From assembly GCF_001952855.1 (NCBI RefSeq), contig NZ_LPNO01000024.1, forward strand, positions 1-64,000: a stretch of DNA of 64,000 nt, in the 5' to 3' direction. Source of the DNA: Pseudomonas sp. ATCC PTA-122608 (GTDB lineage Bacteria; Pseudomonadota; Gammaproteobacteria; Pseudomonadales; Pseudomonadaceae). This document shows, piece after piece, positions 42,071-49,538 of this stretch. The first letter of the stretch is position 1; each line of letters begins with the position of its first letter. The notes under the pieces are model-generated. The model was not told the DNA's origin. It did no database searches and saw nothing but the letters and a program-made list of their open reading frames with translations. A program made the translations under genes and the position numbers.

Positions 42071-43069
42071 TTATTTACTCACCACGGCAAACGACGGATG
42101 CACCACCGTGGCGCTTTCCGGGGGCCGGACACGCTTGGCCACCTGCTCGACCACGGCCGCCACACGCTCTGTAGCGGTAATCGGCAGCATATGCCCACGC
42201 CCTTCCACCAACTGCAGCTTCAGGCCCGGCACCAGGCTGGCCAGGGCCTGGCCGTGCTTGCGGAAGTTCAACACCTTGTCTTGCGCGCCATAGATCAGCC
42301 CGATGGGCAGCGTCAGTCGCGGGTAGCGCTTGACCATGTCCGGCAGGAACTCGTTGACCAGGTTGATCTCGGTGGAGGCGGCATAGAAGTTGTCGGGGCG
42401 CATGCCCAGCAAGCCACCGCCGCGAGTGGCGAAGTCTTCCGGGGCGGGGTCGGGGGCGAACACGCCTTTGACCACCGAGCCTTTGGTCAGCAGGCCGATG
42501 GGCAGGGTCAGGGTGTGCGACATAAAGCGTCGCAGCCATCCCGGACGTATCGCCAACGACATAAACACCAGCGGCAGCAAGCGCTGGGGATGGGTGAGCG
42601 GCGCCACCAGGATCAATCCGGACACCGCGTGGGGATGGTCCAGCGCCAGGGCCAGGGAAATCGCCCCGCCAAGGGAATGCCCCAGCACCAGCGGTTTATC
42701 CAGGTCCAGGGTCTTGATAAAGCTGGCGACTTGCCGGGCCTGGCCAGGCAGGTCGGCGGCCGTCCCGGCACGCCGGGTGGAATAGCCCGAACCCGGACGA
42801 TCCAGGGTGATCACCCGAAAGTGCTCACGTAACTGGGCAGACAAGGCATACGTCAGGTTGCGACTGCTGCCCATCAGCCCGTGGATCATCACCAACGGCG
42901 GGCCCTTGCCCTCGTCTACATAATGAAAGCGCTCGCCGTTGATCTCCAGAAAGCGCCCGTTGATCGGAACAGCGGCTTCTATTCGCCGTGTCATCCGGGC
43001 ACTGAAGCCCCACAACACTACGCTTAACCCTACAAACACACCCGCAGCGACAACCCACTCGACAGCCAT
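42071..43069 (-). CDS. Alpha/beta hydrolase (esterase/lactonase type)
   Basis: The 332-residue product has an N-terminal hydrophobic helix (VVAAGVFVGLSVVLWGFSA) and a complete alpha/beta-hydrolase fold: oxyanion region MIHGLMGSSRN, nucleophile LGHSLGGAIS, acid near IYGAQDKVLN, and His in VEGRGHMLPI. It is probably membrane-anchored. It lies between alkB and the divergent BVMO gene; in P. fluorescens DSM 50106, as I recall, an esterase gene of this type accompanies a BVMO and a secondary alcohol dehydrogenase. It may therefore cleave the ester made by the BVMO. A haloalkane dehalogenase or lipase role cannot be excluded. Confidence 0.8.
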   Translation of the reverse strand: MAVEWVVAAGVFVGLSVVLWGFSARMTRRIEAAVPINGRFLEINGERFHYVDEGKGPPLVMIHGLMGSSRNLTYALSAQLREHFRVITLDRPGSGYSTRRAGTAADLPGQARQVASFIKTLDLDKPLVLGHSLGGAISLALALDHPHAVSGLILVAPLTHPQRLLPLVFMSLAIRPGWLRRFMSHTLTLPIGLLTKGSVVKGVFAPDPAPEDFATRGGGLLGMRPDNFYAASTEINLVNEFLPDMVKRYPRLTLPIGLIYGAQDKVLNFRKHGQALASLVPGLKLQLVEGRGHMLPITATERVAAVVEQVAKRVRPPESATVVHPSFAVVSK

Positions 43070-43305
43070 AGCTCGGTCCTCTGCATCCCTGCGTTGCTGG
43101 CGGCCCGACCGGTATTGGTCAAGACCTCAGCCATCGTCCACACCCTGGACCTAACTGCGTGCGTAAAAGCCCTCGTCCGTCGGATAAGTCGCACTTGAGG
43201 AACTGGGTCGTAGCCTAGACGAAATTTTCAGGTAGATTATTTAAAATCTTTTTTAAAATAATAAATTCAATTTTTCTTTGCAATGGTGTTCTATCTAAAA
43301 GCCAA

Positions 43306-43316
43306 AACAAAAACAA
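43306..43316 (+). promoter_or_regulatory. Candidate Hfq/Crc CA motif before the BVMO leader ORF
   Basis: AACAAAAACAA is followed directly by GGAG, the ribosome site of the 15-codon leader ORF. It fits three overlapping AAN repeats. The preceding region 43070-43300 is the shared control region of the hydrolase and BVMO genes and is AT-rich near 43225-43280. Confidence 0.5.
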
Positions 43317-43328
43317 GGAGCACATCCG

Positions 43329-43376
43329 ATGTCGAAACCCGTAAGGCGCCACTGGCCCACGAGGGACAGCCTATGA
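43329..43376 (+). CDS. 15-residue leader ORF translationally coupled to the BVMO
   Basis: ATG 43329 has AAGGAG at ideal spacing (43315-43320) and encodes MSKPVRRHWPTRDSL before TGA. The stop overlaps the BVMO ATG at 43373 (ATGA). This is the only strong ribosome site in the leader, while the BVMO start has only GAGGGACAG. Ribosomes finishing the short ORF could reinitiate at the BVMO. The peptide is basic with one Trp; no attenuator stem is evident. Whether the peptide matters or only couples translation is unknown. Confidence 0.5.
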   Translation: MSKPVRRHWPTRDSL

Positions 43377-44908
43377 ATGCCCATGACACCGTCGACATCG
43401 CCGTCATCGGTTCCGGATTTGCCGGGCTGTGCATGGCGATCAAACTCAAGGAAGCCGGGTTCAACGACTTCTTTATTGCCGAGCAGGCCGATGCCCTCGG
43501 CGGCACCTGGCGGGACAACCACTACCCTGGCTGCGCCTGCGACGTGCAATCCCATGTCTATTCGTTTTCCTTTGCACCCAACCCGGACTGGACGCGGCAA
43601 TTCGCGCCCCAGCCGGAGATCCGCGCCTACCTGGAACAGTGCGCCCAACGCTTCGAGCTGGCGCCGTTCCTGCGCTTTGGCATGGGGCTGGAGAAGGCGG
43701 TGTTTGATGAGGCGCAACAGCGCTGGAGCTTGAGTTTCAGCAATGGCCGCCAGGTCAGCGCGCGGGTGCTGGTGTCCGGGATGGGTGGCTTGTCGCGCCC
43801 GGCGCTGCCGGACATTCCCGGCCTGGACAGCTTCAAGGGCAAGCGCTTCCACTCCCAGCAGTGGGACCACGACTATTCGTTGAAGGGCAAACGCGTGGCG
43901 GTGATCGGCACCGGCGCCAGTGCCATTCAGTTCGTGCCGCAGATCGCGCCGCAGGTGGCCCATCTGGACCTGTTCCAGCGCACCCCGCCGTGGATCATGC
44001 CCAAACCCGACCGGCCGATTTCACGCGTCGAGCGCTGGGCCTTCAAGCATCTGCCCTTCACTCAGCGCCTGGTGCGCGGTGCGTACTATTGGGCGCTGGA
44101 AGGCCGCGTCGTGGGCTTCGCCCTGCACCCGCGCCTGATGAAAATGGTGCAGAAAATCGCCGTGCGCCACCTGCACAAACAAGTGGCCCGCCCTTCCCTG
44201 CGCAAGACCCTGACCCCGGACTACACCATCGGCTGCAAGCGCGTGCTGATCTCCAACGACTACTACCCGGCACTGTCGCGCAGCAATGTGCAGGTGGTGA
44301 CCGACAACGTGCTGCGCATAGAGGCCGATGGGGTGATCACCGCCGACGGCATCAAGCATCCGGCCGATTGCATCATCTTCGGCACCGGCTTCCAGGCCAC
44401 CGATCCCCTGCCCCGGGACTGCATCATCGGCCGCCACGGCATCGACCTGATGGACACCTGGCAAGACGGCGCCCACGCGTACCTGGGTACCACAGTGCCG
44501 GGCTACCCGAACCTGTTCCTGATTGTCGGCCCCAACACCGGGCTGGGGCATAACTCGATGATTTTGATGATCGAGGCCCAGGTCACCTACATCCTCGATG
44601 CCTTGCGCCAAATGCAGCGCCATCGCATCGCCACGGTGGACGTCAAGCCCGTGGTCGAACTCGCCTACAACGCCAGGCTGCAGGACCGACTCAAAGGCAC
44701 CATCTGGACCACCGGCGGCTGCAAGAGCTGGTACCTGGACCCGCGCACCGGCAAGAACACCACGCTGTGGCCCGGTTCCACCTGGCGTTTCAAGCAGGTC
44801 ACCCGGCATTTCGCCCTCAAGGACTACGTCGCCAGCCTGGTGCCGGTGCCGTCCACCTCGCGCCCGGCCGCAAATCCCCACCCCACCGCAGAAGGGAGCC
44901 TGTCATGA
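43373..44908 (+). CDS. Type I Baeyer-Villiger flavin monooxygenase
   Basis: The 511-residue product has an FAD Rossmann motif GSGFAG (13-18), the BVMO fingerprint FKGKRFHSQQWD (154-165, FxGxxxHxxxW) and an NADPH Rossmann motif GTGASA (179-184). It inserts oxygen next to a ketone carbonyl. The following SDR and the nearby alpha/beta hydrolase suggest the route secondary alcohol to ketone to ester to alcohol plus acid, as in subterminal alkane oxidation. Start: ATG 43373, overlapped by the leader ORF stop; the frame is open to 43283 but without a ribosome site. Its stop overlaps the SDR start (ATGA). Confidence 0.88.
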   Translation: MNAHDTVDIAVIGSGFAGLCMAIKLKEAGFNDFFIAEQADALGGTWRDNHYPGCACDVQSHVYSFSFAPNPDWTRQFAPQPEIRAYLEQCAQRFELAPFLRFGMGLEKAVFDEAQQRWSLSFSNGRQVSARVLVSGMGGLSRPALPDIPGLDSFKGKRFHSQQWDHDYSLKGKRVAVIGTGASAIQFVPQIAPQVAHLDLFQRTPPWIMPKPDRPISRVERWAFKHLPFTQRLVRGAYYWALEGRVVGFALHPRLMKMVQKIAVRHLHKQVARPSLRKTLTPDYTIGCKRVLISNDYYPALSRSNVQVVTDNVLRIEADGVITADGIKHPADCIIFGTGFQATDPLPRDCIIGRHGIDLMDTWQDGAHAYLGTTVPGYPNLFLIVGPNTGLGHNSMILMIEAQVTYILDALRQMQRHRIATVDVKPVVELAYNARLQDRLKGTIWTTGGCKSWYLDPRTGKNTTLWPGSTWRFKQVTRHFALKDYVASLVPVPSTSRPAANPHPTAEGSLS

Positions 44909-45804
44909 AGTCATTCAACGGCCGCGTGGCGGCCATCACCGGCGCGGCGTCAGGCATGGGCCGCGCGTTGGCCCTGACGCTGGCGCGTGAAGGCTGCCAC
45001 CTGGCGCTGGCGGATAAAAACAGCCAGGGCCTGGAGCAGACCGTCGCGCTGATCAAGGCCCAGGTGCTTGCGCCAGTGCTGGTGACCTCGCAGGTGCTGG
45101 ACGTTTCCGACCGCCAGGCGGTGGAGGACTGGGCGGCCCGCTGCGCCGCGGAACATGGCCAGATCAATATGATCTTCAACAACGCGGGCGTCGCGCTGTC
45201 CAGCACTGTCGAAGGCGTGGATTACACCGACCTGGAGTGGATCGTCGGGATCAACTTCTGGGGCGTGGTCTACGGCACCAAGGCCTTCTTGCCTTACCTC
45301 AAGGCCAGCGGCGACGGCCATGTGATCAACACCTCCAGCGTGTTCGGCCTGTTCGCCCAGCCGGGCATGAGCGGCTACAACGCCACCAAGTTCGCCGTGC
45401 GCGGCTTTACCGAATCCTTGCGCCAGGAACTCGACCTGCAAAAAAGCGGGGTCTCGGCCACCTGCGTGCACCCCGGCGGGATCCGCACCGACATCTGCCG
45501 CAGTAGCCGAATCGACGCCAACATGACCGGCTTTCTGATCCACAGCGAACAGCAGGCCCGAGCCGACTTTGAAAAGCTGTTCATCACCGACGCCGACCAG
45601 GCCGCCAAAGTGATCCTGAACGGCGTACGCAAAAACAAACGCCGCGTGCTGATCGGCCGCGACGCCTACTTCCTGGACCTGCTCGCCCGCTGCCTGCCGG
45701 CCGCCTATCAAGCGCTGGTGGTGTTCGCCAGCAAACGCATGGCGCCCAAACATCGCAGTGCGCCCTCGCCCGTCCTTGAAACCAACGAAGAGCACCGTCT
45801 CTGA
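44905..45804 (+). CDS. Short-chain dehydrogenase, probable secondary alcohol dehydrogenase
   Basis: The 299-residue SDR has TGAASGMG (12-19), FNNAG (91-95), catalytic Ser 144/145 and YNATK (Y158, K162). It is coupled to the BVMO gene by an ATGA overlap and has AAGGGAG upstream. The size and neighbourhood match the alcohol dehydrogenase found beside the BVMO of P. fluorescens DSM 50106, from memory. It would oxidise secondary alcohols to the ketones used by the BVMO. A long C-terminal part (RRVLIGRDAYFLDLLARCLP) suggests membrane association. Confidence 0.82.
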   Translation: MKSFNGRVAAITGAASGMGRALALTLAREGCHLALADKNSQGLEQTVALIKAQVLAPVLVTSQVLDVSDRQAVEDWAARCAAEHGQINMIFNNAGVALSSTVEGVDYTDLEWIVGINFWGVVYGTKAFLPYLKASGDGHVINTSSVFGLFAQPGMSGYNATKFAVRGFTESLRQELDLQKSGVSATCVHPGGIRTDICRSSRIDANMTGFLIHSEQQARADFEKLFITDADQAAKVILNGVRKNKRRVLIGRDAYFLDLLARCLPAAYQALVVFASKRMAPKHRSAPSPVLETNEEHRL

Positions 45805-45819
45805 ACTGGAGTACCGACC

Positions 45820-46662
45820 ATGCTGCCGATTCGCCGCGACCTCCGTTTTGCCCTGCCGGCCGAACGCATCAAGAACTGGCATGAACAAGGCCCGTTCATC
45901 ACGCACTTTTTCAACGCGCTGTCGTTGCTGTTTCCACAGGGCGAACTGTTCTTCATGGACAGCGTGCGCCACTATCGCCAGCGCATCGAAGACCCGGAAC
46001 TGAAGAAGGAAATCCAGGGGTTCATCGGCCAGGAAGCCATGCACAGCCGCGAGCACGTGGCCTATAACGACCTGCTGCAAGCCGCCGGGCTGCCCGCGCA
46101 TACTCTGGATCGCCGGCTGAAGATGATCCTCGACGCGCAAAAGAAGTACATGCCCGCCTCGTTCAATCTGGCGGTGACCATTGCCCTGGAGCATTACACC
46201 GCGATGCTCGCGGAAATCCTCCTCAGCGACCCGTCGCGGTTCGGTGATTCGGTCAAGGGTTATCAGCAGATGTGGTACTGGCATGCCCTGGAAGAAACCG
46301 AGCACAAGGCGGTGGCCTTTGATGTGTGGAACAGCGTGATCAAGCCAGGGCCCCTGCGTTATTTACTGCGCACCGGCACCATGCTGACCACCACGCTGCT
46401 GTTCTGGGTGGTGATCTTTGATTTCCACCTGCGCCTGCTGTTTGCCGACCGGCGTTCAGGCGGGCATTTGAAGGGCTTCTGGCGGATGCTCAAGTTTCTC
46501 TATGGGCCCAAGGGTGTGTTTCCGCGTATGGCGTTGCCCTGGTTGCATTACTTCAAGCCCGGGTTTCATCCCTGGGACCACGACAACCGGGCGCGCCTGG
46601 CGGGCATTGACCAATTGGTGGAAGAGATCGAGCAGACCCATAAAAGTTATGGGCCCGCCTGA
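45820..46662 (+). CDS. PF10118 metal-dependent hydrolase-like protein
   Basis: The 280-residue protein is of the PF10118 (Metal_hydrol) family, helical and ferritin-like in appearance: QEAMHSREHVAYNDLL, IALEHYTAMLAEILL and WHALEETEHKAVAFDVWNS give E/H-rich helices that could bind two metals. One hydrophobic helix (MLTTTLLFWVVIFDFHLRLL) may anchor it. It follows the SDR gene after 15 bases in the same operon. Family members often accompany monooxygenases and alkane or steroid genes; the reaction is not established, and an oxygenase-type di-iron role is as plausible as hydrolysis. Confidence 0.78.
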   Translation: MLPIRRDLRFALPAERIKNWHEQGPFITHFFNALSLLFPQGELFFMDSVRHYRQRIEDPELKKEIQGFIGQEAMHSREHVAYNDLLQAAGLPAHTLDRRLKMILDAQKKYMPASFNLAVTIALEHYTAMLAEILLSDPSRFGDSVKGYQQMWYWHALEETEHKAVAFDVWNSVIKPGPLRYLLRTGTMLTTTLLFWVVIFDFHLRLLFADRRSGGHLKGFWRMLKFLYGPKGVFPRMALPWLHYFKPGFHPWDHDNRARLAGIDQLVEEIEQTHKSYGPA

Positions 46663-46668
46663 GTCCGC

Positions 46669-47307
46669 TTAACGCTGGGTCGGGATACGAATGTCGCCAT
46701 CCCGGCACTGGCTTTTGACGCTGCGCGGGCAGCCGGCGAATGCCAGGTCCTTGGTCAGGCACACCCGCACTTCGGTCAGCACTGCGCCCTTGCAGATCAC
46801 TGCAAGGCCGTGGTTGCCCATGGCCGGGTTGCTCTCGCGAAACAGCGCTTCAATGTCCCGCGCAGCGAGGCCGCTGGGGACATTGAAGGGTTCCAGCTGC
46901 TGCGGGATCTTGACCACGCCCAGCGCCGCGTCGGTCTTGTCCAGATAGGCTGATGCCTCAAGCCCGCTGCAGGTGCCGTGCTTGGCCCATTCGTGCTTGA
47001 GCAGCTTGGGCGACGGGAACAACGTCTTGCCCCGAGCATAGTCGGCATCCGACAAGCGCGACTGCGGCGCACAGGACGCCGGCCAGCCACCCTTCGCGTA
47101 TTGCGGCCACAGCCCATGCAGCACAAACCCGTAGCCCTTGCCCGAACATTGCTGGTCGTCGGGGTGCGTCAGGCAGAAGGTCGGCGACCAGGACAACGAC
47201 AGCACGTAAAGATCAAACTCCCCGGCCTGCCCCTGGGCCCGCGGCGCTGCCGTCGCGGCACTTGCCAGTACCCACCACAACACAATCCAGGCTGCTTTGA
47301 TTTTCAT
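46669..47307 (-). CDS. Ribonuclease T2 family protein, periplasmic
   Basis: The 212-residue product has a signal peptide (MKIKAAWIVLWWVLASAATA) and both RNase T2 active-site segments: FVLHGLWPQ with H64 and KHEWAKHGTC with H105, E106 and H110. Cysteines are placed for several disulfides. It resembles E. coli RNase I and would degrade RNA in the periplasm for nutrient recovery. It is convergent with the PF10118 gene, with only 6 bases between stops, so it belongs to another transcription unit. Confidence 0.88.
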   Translation of the reverse strand: MKIKAAWIVLWWVLASAATAAPRAQGQAGEFDLYVLSLSWSPTFCLTHPDDQQCSGKGYGFVLHGLWPQYAKGGWPASCAPQSRLSDADYARGKTLFPSPKLLKHEWAKHGTCSGLEASAYLDKTDAALGVVKIPQQLEPFNVPSGLAARDIEALFRESNPAMGNHGLAVICKGAVLTEVRVCLTKDLAFAGCPRSVKSQCRDGDIRIPTQR

Positions 47308-47343
47308 CCGTTCATTCCTTAAAAACAGAAAATTGAAGCACTG

Positions 47344-48324
47344 CTAGACCGCCAGGTTGGGGTTACGTTGTAGCACCCGGTCCATGACCCGATCGGTCTT
47401 CAACGCCTCGATCGCCAGCGCCGGGTGTTTGCTCTCGCCGCGAATATGCGCGTTCATCCCGAGTACGTGATGCCACTGGATATGCGCATGATTGGGCACC
47501 TCCAGCGCTTCGCTGGTCTCGCCCTCAAGCCGCAACGGCGCCTCATCGAACACCGAGAACGTGATGCGGCCCTTGCTGCCGATCATCTCCACCAAGTCCT
47601 CGCGACGGTCCGCGACAAAGTTCCAGCAGCCCATGCCCAACGCGCCCGAGGCGAACGTCCAGCAGGCGGTGACGGCATCTTCGGCGGCGTAACGCCCGGC
47701 CTGGCGCGCGGTAAACCCGGCCACATCGACGATATCCCCGACCAGGTACTGGAACAGGTCAAAACCGTGGCTGGCCAAGTCGGCAAAATACCCGCCGCCG
47801 GCAATCAGCGGGTCGGTGCGCCAGTTGGCACTGCTGGCATCGTCTTCAGACGGCGGCTTGCACAAGGTCCAGGTCAGATGGCGCAACTCGCCGATGCGCC
47901 CGTCCTGCAGCCAGTCCCGCACCTGCTGGAAGCGCGGCAGGGAACGCCGGTAATAGGAGACAAACAGGTGCAGTCCGGCCTGCTCGAAGGTGCGTTGCAT
48001 CAACGCGCTTTGCTCGGCATTCAGCGACATCGGTTTTTCGACGCAGCAATGCTTGCCCGCAGCGGCCACCATCAGGCTGTATTCGAGGTGGCTGTCGGGC
48101 GGCGTGGCGATGTAGACCGCGTCCACTTCCGGGTCGTCAATCAGCGCCTGGGCGTCGGTGTAGAACCGGGCAATGCCATGGCGTGCCGCATAATCGCGCA
48201 CGGCTTCCTCGCGGCGCCCCATCACGGCAACCAGCGCCGAACCTGGCGCTTTGTAGAAGGCGGGTCCACTCTTGAGTTCAGTGACACTGCCACAGCCGAT
48301 CATGCCCCAGCGTACGGTGTTCAT
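47344..48324 (-). CDS. Gfo/Idh/MocA family oxidoreductase
   Basis: The 326-residue product has a Rossmann start (RWGMIGCGSVTELKSGPAF), the CCVEKPMSL loop with the conserved Lys, and GGYFADLASHGFDLFQYLVG, where D and H correspond to the catalytic pair. It oxidises or reduces a sugar with NAD(P)(H); 1,5-anhydro-fructose reductase-like members look similar, but I cannot assign the substrate. ATG 48324 is chosen because AAGGAG lies six bases upstream; an ATG two codons earlier abuts it. It is divergent from the Nudix gene and is not near the iol genes. Confidence 0.82.
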   Translation of the reverse strand: MNTVRWGMIGCGSVTELKSGPAFYKAPGSALVAVMGRREEAVRDYAARHGIARFYTDAQALIDDPEVDAVYIATPPDSHLEYSLMVAAAGKHCCVEKPMSLNAEQSALMQRTFEQAGLHLFVSYYRRSLPRFQQVRDWLQDGRIGELRHLTWTLCKPPSEDDASSANWRTDPLIAGGGYFADLASHGFDLFQYLVGDIVDVAGFTARQAGRYAAEDAVTACWTFASGALGMGCWNFVADRREDLVEMIGSKGRITFSVFDEAPLRLEGETSEALEVPNHAHIQWHHVLGMNAHIRGESKHPALAIEALKTDRVMDRVLQRNPNLAV

Positions 48325-48465
48325 CTGCATCTCCTTCAGGTGAGGTTTTTTCGATGGGGCAGTATCGGTGTTTTCCGGCCCCCTCTCCAGCCTGCCGGAT
48401 AAAGACTGAGCATGACAATTGCATTACACTTTTATGACAATCATCTCACTGCGGGGGCACAGACG

Positions 48466-48828
48466 ATGAAAATAAGGGCTACGGTGATTTGCGAGCACGA
48501 CGGGCACATCCTGTTCGTGCGTAAAGCCCGATCGAAATGGGCACTGCCCGGCGGCAAGGTCGAGCGCGACGAGCGGCCAGTGGGCGCGGCCGCGCGGGAA
48601 CTGGAAGAGGAAACCGGGCTGAACGTCGACGGTTTGCTGTTGTTGCAGGAACTGAAGGCCAGCGACACGCTGCACCACGTGTTCGAGGCGTCGGTGGTGA
48701 ATATCGACGAAGCCCGGCCGCTGAGTGAAATCAAGGAATGCCAGTGGCATCCCTTCACCCAGATGAAAGACCTGGACACCACCCAGGCCACCCAGAAAAT
48801 CGTCAAATCTTTCCTGCGCCGTCTCTAA
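48466..48828 (+). CDS. Nudix hydrolase
   Basis: A 120-residue protein with a complete Nudix box: GKVERDERPVGAAARELEEE followed by TGL, matching Gx5Ex7REUxEExGU. It hydrolyses a nucleoside diphosphate linked to another group; substrate unknown. ATG 48466 starts at the domain with GGGGG upstream; the frame is open to 48412. The end overlaps the stop of the convergent binding-protein-like gene by 4 bases. Confidence 0.85.
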   Translation: MKIRATVICEHDGHILFVRKARSKWALPGGKVERDERPVGAAARELEEETGLNVDGLLLLQELKASDTLHHVFEASVVNIDEARPLSEIKECQWHPFTQMKDLDTTQATQKIVKSFLRRL

Positions 48829-49538
48829 GGAGCCGCCAGCTCCGGGCTTTGCCTACTGCGCGACAACGCCTGTTTTACCAAGCCATTGGCTTTCTGCCGT
48901 TCGACAAAGGATTTGACGAACGCGGCAGCGGCTGCGTGCGCCACCGGTACCGCGACGGCCTGGCTGATGCTCATGAAGTCATCGTCCAGCAGGCGCCAAC
49001 GCCCGTCGACCCGGGTTCGCAGGTAATCCCGAACCCCGGCCGCCGCATTCAACCCTTGCTCGATAAACAGGTCCACCGCCCCCGCCGAGGTGGGCGCGCG
49101 TACCAGTTCGGCGTGTTGCACCGTGCGGCTCAGGTACAGGTCATACGCGGCGCCCTGGCCGACGGCAATGCGCTGGCCGGGAGCATCGAGTTGCGCAACG
49201 CTGCTTAAAGGAGAATTAACCGCCACCAGGTACGTGCCCTTGATGATGACGTAGGGCGCGCTGAAGGCGATTTCCTGCTCGCGCACCGGCTCGATGGCCA
49301 GGAACGCCACGCGCCAGATGTCGTCAGCCAGCGCGGCGAAGACCTTGCCTGCGGCTTCAAACGTGACTAATTCAAGCCGCACACCCAACTCATCGGCCAG
49401 GGCCGTGGCCAATGCCACCGACACGCCCTGGGGCTCGCCGCCTTCACCGCGCTGGGCCAGCACCGGGTTGCCGAAGTTGATGGCCGCCCTGAGCACGCCC
49501 TCGGGGGCCAGTTGTTGCAGTACCTGCGGGTCAATCAT
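48825..49538 (-). CDS. Substrate-binding-protein-like (SBP_bac_3) protein without signal peptide
   Basis: The 237-residue product has the family 3 solute-binding pattern: EGVLRAAINFGNPVLAQRGE, GVSVALATALADELGVRLEL, AFLAIEPVREQEIAFSAPYV and IAVGQGAAYDLYLSRT. Its N-terminus (MIDPQVLQQLAPEG) has no hydrophobic signal, so it should remain in the cytoplasm, unlike transporter components. The ATG overlaps the end of acnA by 8 bases, making it the third gene of the rocD-acnA operon. It may be an enzyme or ligand-sensing protein on the periplasmic-binding fold, as in cyclohexadienyl dehydratase. No transporter genes adjoin it. Confidence 0.75.
   Translation of the reverse strand: MIDPQVLQQLAPEGVLRAAINFGNPVLAQRGEGGEPQGVSVALATALADELGVRLELVTFEAAGKVFAALADDIWRVAFLAIEPVREQEIAFSAPYVIIKGTYLVAVNSPLSSVAQLDAPGQRIAVGQGAAYDLYLSRTVQHAELVRAPTSAGAVDLFIEQGLNAAAGVRDYLRTRVDGRWRLLDDDFMSISQAVAVPVAHAAAAAFVKSFVERQKANGLVKQALSRSRQSPELAAP

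Noticed and set aside
47344..48324. Assignment as another inositol dehydrogenase
   Set aside because: It lacks the IolG and IolW landmark segments and lies far from the iol locus; only the family can be stated.
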